Under the pieces are notes generated by a model, which was given only the letters and a program-made list of their open reading frames with translations, made no database searches and had not been told where the DNA came from. Below are positions 29,039-31,267 of a stretch of DNA of 31,267 nt, in pieces. The position numbers and the translations under genes are program-made. The stretch is from an uncultured Duganella sp. (GTDB lineage Bacteria > Pseudomonadota > Gammaproteobacteria > Burkholderiales > Burkholderiaceae): NCBI GenBank assembly GCA_946482335.1, contig CAMLRG010000047.1:1-31267 (forward strand), written 5' to 3'. Within the stretch, counting starts at the first letter, position 1. Each line of letters starts with the position of its first letter.

Positions 29039-29803
29039 CTACTGTTGTTTTGACGCCGTCTCCTGTGCGAGACGGCGATAGGCGGCGGGTGTCGTATCGA
29101 GCTGGTTGCGCATGGCACGGGTCAGGCTGGCCTGGTCCGCGAAGCCGGTGTCGATGGCGATGGCGGCAATGGGCCGGCTGGTGTGCCGCAACAGTTCGCA
29201 GGCGCGCCGGACCCTGGCCGCAGCGAGCCAGGCGCGCGGACTGGTCGCCAGTTCATCCTGGAACAGCGCGTGCAGCCGGCTTATGCTCATGCAGGCGAAT
29301 TGCGCCATCGACTCCGTGGTCCAGGGCAGGGCCGGATTCGCTTCGGCATGGGCCAGCAGTGCCGTCAGGCGCGAATGCGGGCGCGGCGGCTCCAGCGCCA
29401 GGGTATCGAGCAGCAAGGGCAGCCAGCCACGCAGCAGCGTTCGCTGCGCCATGCTGCCAGCCAGGGAGAGATGCATGAATTCGACCAGCTTGCGCGCGGC
29501 CGGCCCAATCTCCGCGAATGGGCTGTCGGTGACGCGCTCCCAGATCGGATGGCTGATCGCCGACTGGTCGACATCAACAATCAGGGACCGGTTCTCAACC
29601 AGGCTGCCTTGGCTGTGCCACGCATCGGCGACGACCACCGCGCCTTTGAGAGGATTCAGCCGGTCACGCCTGCCTTCGATCTCGAGCTGCACTTCCCCCG
29701 ACACCGGCAAAACCAGCTGGGCAAACGCATGCCGGTCGGCCGCCCACGTCGCGCCGTAACTGCGGATGTCGATCTCGATGGCGGATGGCTGAAGGATTGT
29801 CAC
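29039..29803 (-). CDS. AraC-family transcriptional regulator (cupin sensor)
   Basis: 254 residues, GTG start at 29801-29803; no ATG exists near the N-terminus. The N-terminal cupin-like sensing domain includes ADRHAFAQLVLPVSGEVQLE and GAVVVADAWHSQG. The C-terminal domain has two helix-turn-helix motifs: WTTESMAQFACMSISRLHAL with FQDELATSPRAWLAAARVRR, and AIAIDTGFADQASLTRAMRN with QLDTTPAAYRR. It precedes the EamA exporter gene on the same strand and diverges from a CBM9-like gene. AraC plus EamA is a common exporter-control pair, so it probably regulates the exporter. It may also affect the divergent gene. Confidence 0.9.
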   Translation of the reverse strand: MTILQPSAIEIDIRSYGATWAADRHAFAQLVLPVSGEVQLEIEGRRDRLNPLKGAVVVADAWHSQGSLVENRSLIVDVDQSAISHPIWERVTDSPFAEIGPAARKLVEFMHLSLAGSMAQRTLLRGWLPLLLDTLALEPPRPHSRLTALLAHAEANPALPWTTESMAQFACMSISRLHALFQDELATSPRAWLAAARVRRACELLRHTSRPIAAIAIDTGFADQASLTRAMRNQLDTTPAAYRRLAQETASKQQ

Positions 29804-29866
29804 GAAGAGGCCCGCGCAGCTGTTTAGTAAGGTTCGCTAAAATAATGCCACAAACTGGAATGCCTG

Positions 29867-29894
29867 TTGAATGTGCATGCCGGGCTGATATAAG
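29867..29894 (+). promoter_or_regulatory. Probable promoter of the CBM9-like gene
   Basis: TTGAAT (29867-29872) and TATAAG (29889-29894), 16-bp spacing, in the AraC/CBM9 divergent gap. Upstream, TTTAG (29823-29827) and CTAAA (29837-29841) form a short dyad that could bind a regulator. The hexamers and flanks (GTTGAA and TATAAGTT) recur at the TonB receptor promoter. Confidence 0.5.
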
Positions 29895-29925
29895 TTTTGC
29901 GGGAGACATCAGTAAGGATTTCAGC

Positions 29926-30669
29926 ATGAAGGCATTCGTTTTGGCGCTCGGCATGGGCCTGGGCACCGGTATTCCTGTTGCCGCCGGGGTTCCAGCACCG
30001 CTTTCTTACCAATGCCTGAAGACCGCAGGCCCGATCCGGATCGATGGGAAGCTGGACGATGCGGCCTGGCGCGCGGCGCCCTGGACTTCCGACTTCGTCG
30101 ACATCGAGGGTGACAGCAAGCCACGCCCCTGGTTCCGTACCCGCGTGAAAATGCTGTGGGACGACCAATATCTCTACATCGCGGCGGAACTCGAAGAGCC
30201 CGAGGTCAAGGCCACGCTGACGCAGCGCGATTCCGTGATCTTCAAGGACAACGACTTCGAAGTCTTCATCAAGCCGCTGCCGGAGACGAAGAGCTATTAC
30301 GAGTTCGAGATCAATGCCCTGAACACGGGCTGGGACCTGTTCCTGCCCAAGCCGTACAAGGAAGACGGCCAACCCGACAACAGTTGGGACATCGAAGGCT
30401 TGAAGACGGCCATCGCGGTGCAGGGCACGCTGAACCAGGCCGGTGACAAGGACCGCGGGTGGACCGTGGAAATGGCGTATCCCTTGAGTGCCTTCTCATC
30501 GCGCCAGGCCGTGCCGCGGCCCAAGGCTGGCACAGTTTGGCGCATCAACTTCAGCCGCGTGCAGTGGACCGCCGGCAAAGCCAGGGAAGACAACTGGGTC
30601 TGGTCGCCGCAAGGCGAAATCGACATGCACGTGCCGGAACGCTGGGGTTACCTGCGGTTTTCGGACTAG
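29926..30669 (+). CDS. Exported CBM9-like (DOMON-type) protein
   Basis: 247 residues from ATG 29926, with AAGGAT at 29914-29919; frames starting earlier run through the AraC promoter region. A signal peptide (MKAFVLALGMGLGTGIPVAAG) is followed by the CBM9-like beta-sandwich. It shows IRIDGKLDDAAWRAAPWTSDF, MLWDDQYLYIAAELEEPEV, FKDNDFEVFIKP, YYEFEINALNTGWDLFLPKP, WTVEMAYPLSAF and WRINFSRVQW. Proteins of this kind bind carbohydrate or act as accessory domains in glycan-use loci; no catalytic motif is seen. It is 238 bp upstream of a TonB-dependent receptor with a similar promoter. I infer a polysaccharide-related role in the cell envelope; the ligand is unknown. Confidence 0.85.
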   Translation: MKAFVLALGMGLGTGIPVAAGVPAPLSYQCLKTAGPIRIDGKLDDAAWRAAPWTSDFVDIEGDSKPRPWFRTRVKMLWDDQYLYIAAELEEPEVKATLTQRDSVIFKDNDFEVFIKPLPETKSYYEFEINALNTGWDLFLPKPYKEDGQPDNSWDIEGLKTAIAVQGTLNQAGDKDRGWTVEMAYPLSAFSSRQAVPRPKAGTVWRINFSRVQWTAGKAREDNWVWSPQGEIDMHVPERWGYLRFSD

Positions 30670-30741
30670 GCGGATGTCGCAAATCCGACGCACTCTTGTT
30701 TACTAATCAAAGCTAAACTTCGTCAGAACTTTGAAAGTTTG

Positions 30742-30770
30742 TTGAAGTACTGTTGCGTAATTTGTATAAG
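30742..30770 (+). promoter_or_regulatory. Probable promoter of the TonB-dependent receptor
   Basis: TTGAAG (30742-30747) and TATAAG (30765-30770) with 17-bp spacing, in an AT-rich part of the 238-bp gap. A start near 30777 leaves a leader of about 130 bases. The leader contains small hairpins: GATGC-CCT-GCATC (30853-30865) and GCCCG-AGAC-CGGGC (30876-30889), the latter just before AGGAG (30896-30900). Confidence 0.55.
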
Positions 30771-30907
30771 TTCTCCTAAGTGGAATGCAAGACATCGACA
30801 TTACAAGCGGCTTCAGGGCCGTTTAGTAAATCGTCAGGGAAACGAGCAATGCGATGCCCTGCATCCGCCATACAAGCCCGAGACCGGGCATAACCAGGAG
30901 ACCTTAC

Positions 30908-31267
30908 ATGACGTTCAGGACCCACCTCGCTACCCGGCAGCGACGCTGCCGAGCCACGCCCATCGCCCTGGCGGTCAGCGCCGCAATGATGACCCTTGCG
31001 ACCGCCCAGGCCCAGACCCCGGCCGCAAGCACCGACAAGGACCCATCGAATACCGTCGTCGTGACCGGCTACCGCTACGCGATCGAGAAAAGCCTCGACC
31101 AGAAGCGCGACGCCAACTCGATCGTCGAAGTGATCACCGCCGAAGATATCGGAAAATTCCCCGACAAGAACGTGGCCGATGCGCTGCAGCGCGTACCGGG
31201 TGTGGTGGTCAACCGCAGCGGCGGCGAGGGCAAGAACGTCAGCGTGCGCGGCCTGTCGTCGGAACTG
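30908..31267 (+). CDS. TonB-dependent receptor, N-terminal part (3' end outside window)
   Basis: 120 residues are visible, and the frame is open at the window end. A signal peptide (MTFRTHLATRQRRCRATPIA with following hydrophobic LAVSAAMMTLATAQA) leads into a short linker and the plug domain. The stretch NTVVVTGYR (48-56) resembles a TonB box region. DANSIVEVITAEDIGKFPDK, NVADALQRVPGVVVNR and GEGKNVSVRGLSSEL are typical of the Xanthomonas/Caulobacter-type receptors used for oligosaccharide and other nutrient uptake across the outer membrane. AGGAG at 30896-30900 is the ribosome-binding site. The CBM9-like gene upstream supports a glycan substrate. The barrel is not seen, so specificity cannot be judged. 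Confidence 0.92.
   Translation, partial: MTFRTHLATRQRRCRATPIALAVSAAMMTLATAQAQTPAASTDKDPSNTVVVTGYRYAIEKSLDQKRDANSIVEVITAEDIGKFPDKNVADALQRVPGVVVNRSGGEGKNVSVRGLSSEL

Noticed and set aside
28987..29118. 44-codon N-terminal extension of the EamA exporter
   Set aside because: The extension is basic and non-membrane and overlaps the AraC gene's 3' end. The first membrane helix begins just after the ATG at 28986.
30671..30687. CGGAT/ATCCG hairpin after the CBM9-like gene as terminator
   Set aside because: The stem is only 5 bp and is not followed by a clear T-run. Too weak to call.

Overview
The window is GC-rich, densely packed bacterial chromosome with no phage, IS, tRNA, rRNA or CRISPR signal. 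Gene families, catabolic layout, the CTGT-N8-ACAG LexA box and a Xanthomonas/Caulobacter-type TonB-dependent receptor suggest a betaproteobacterium of the Burkholderiales. The Massilia/Duganella group (Oxalobacteraceae) is my best guess, inferred from gene style rather than from a marker gene.

Layout. (1) 1-9032, plus strand: reductive pyrimidine catabolism. It holds the end of alanine dehydrogenase, (methyl)malonate-semialdehyde dehydrogenase (mmsA), both dihydropyrimidine dehydrogenase subunits (preT, preA), an NCS1 nucleobase permease, dihydropyrimidinase (hydA) and an M20-type N-carbamoyl-beta-alanine amidohydrolase. Together they import uracil/thymine and convert them to beta-alanine-type products and then acyl-CoA. 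Only the transaminase is not seen, and it may lie upstream. (2) 9066-15404: a TetR regulator diverges from a four-gene beta-oxidation operon: LCAD-like acyl-CoA dehydrogenase, TTG-started thiolase, crotonase/3-hydroxyacyl-CoA dehydrogenase fusion and alpha-methylacyl-CoA racemase. The racemase points to methyl-branched acyl-CoA substrates. (3) 15401-21175: purine (urate) catabolism. It holds a fused OHCU decarboxylase-allantoate amidohydrolase and a LysR regulator on the minus strand. Diverging from these are membrane urate hydroxylase PuuD with a cytochrome c tail, an aberrant M20 hydrolase and a hotdog thioesterase. (4) 21235-27945: exported S9 prolyl oligopeptidase, exported S41 peptidase, SOS-type DNA polymerase II (polB) and a small MASE1-like membrane protein. 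(5) 28021-31267: an AraC regulator and EamA exporter on the minus strand, then an exported CBM9-like protein and the start of a TonB-dependent receptor, perhaps the edge of a glycan-uptake locus.

The strongest non-gene signal is a family of three REP-like intergenic palindromes (4746-4790, 7721-7770, 21175-21226). They share a nested architecture, and two of them have fully matched arms despite differing in sequence. Other notable points are a LexA box and perfect -10 placed so that polB mRNA would be leaderless, an M20 hydrolase lacking several canonical metal ligands, and two gene pairs whose convergent stop codons overlap. I found no clearly new multi-gene system. The best candidates for novelty are the palindrome family and the PuuD-linked M20 protein. 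All assignments come from reading motifs by eye; no database search was run.
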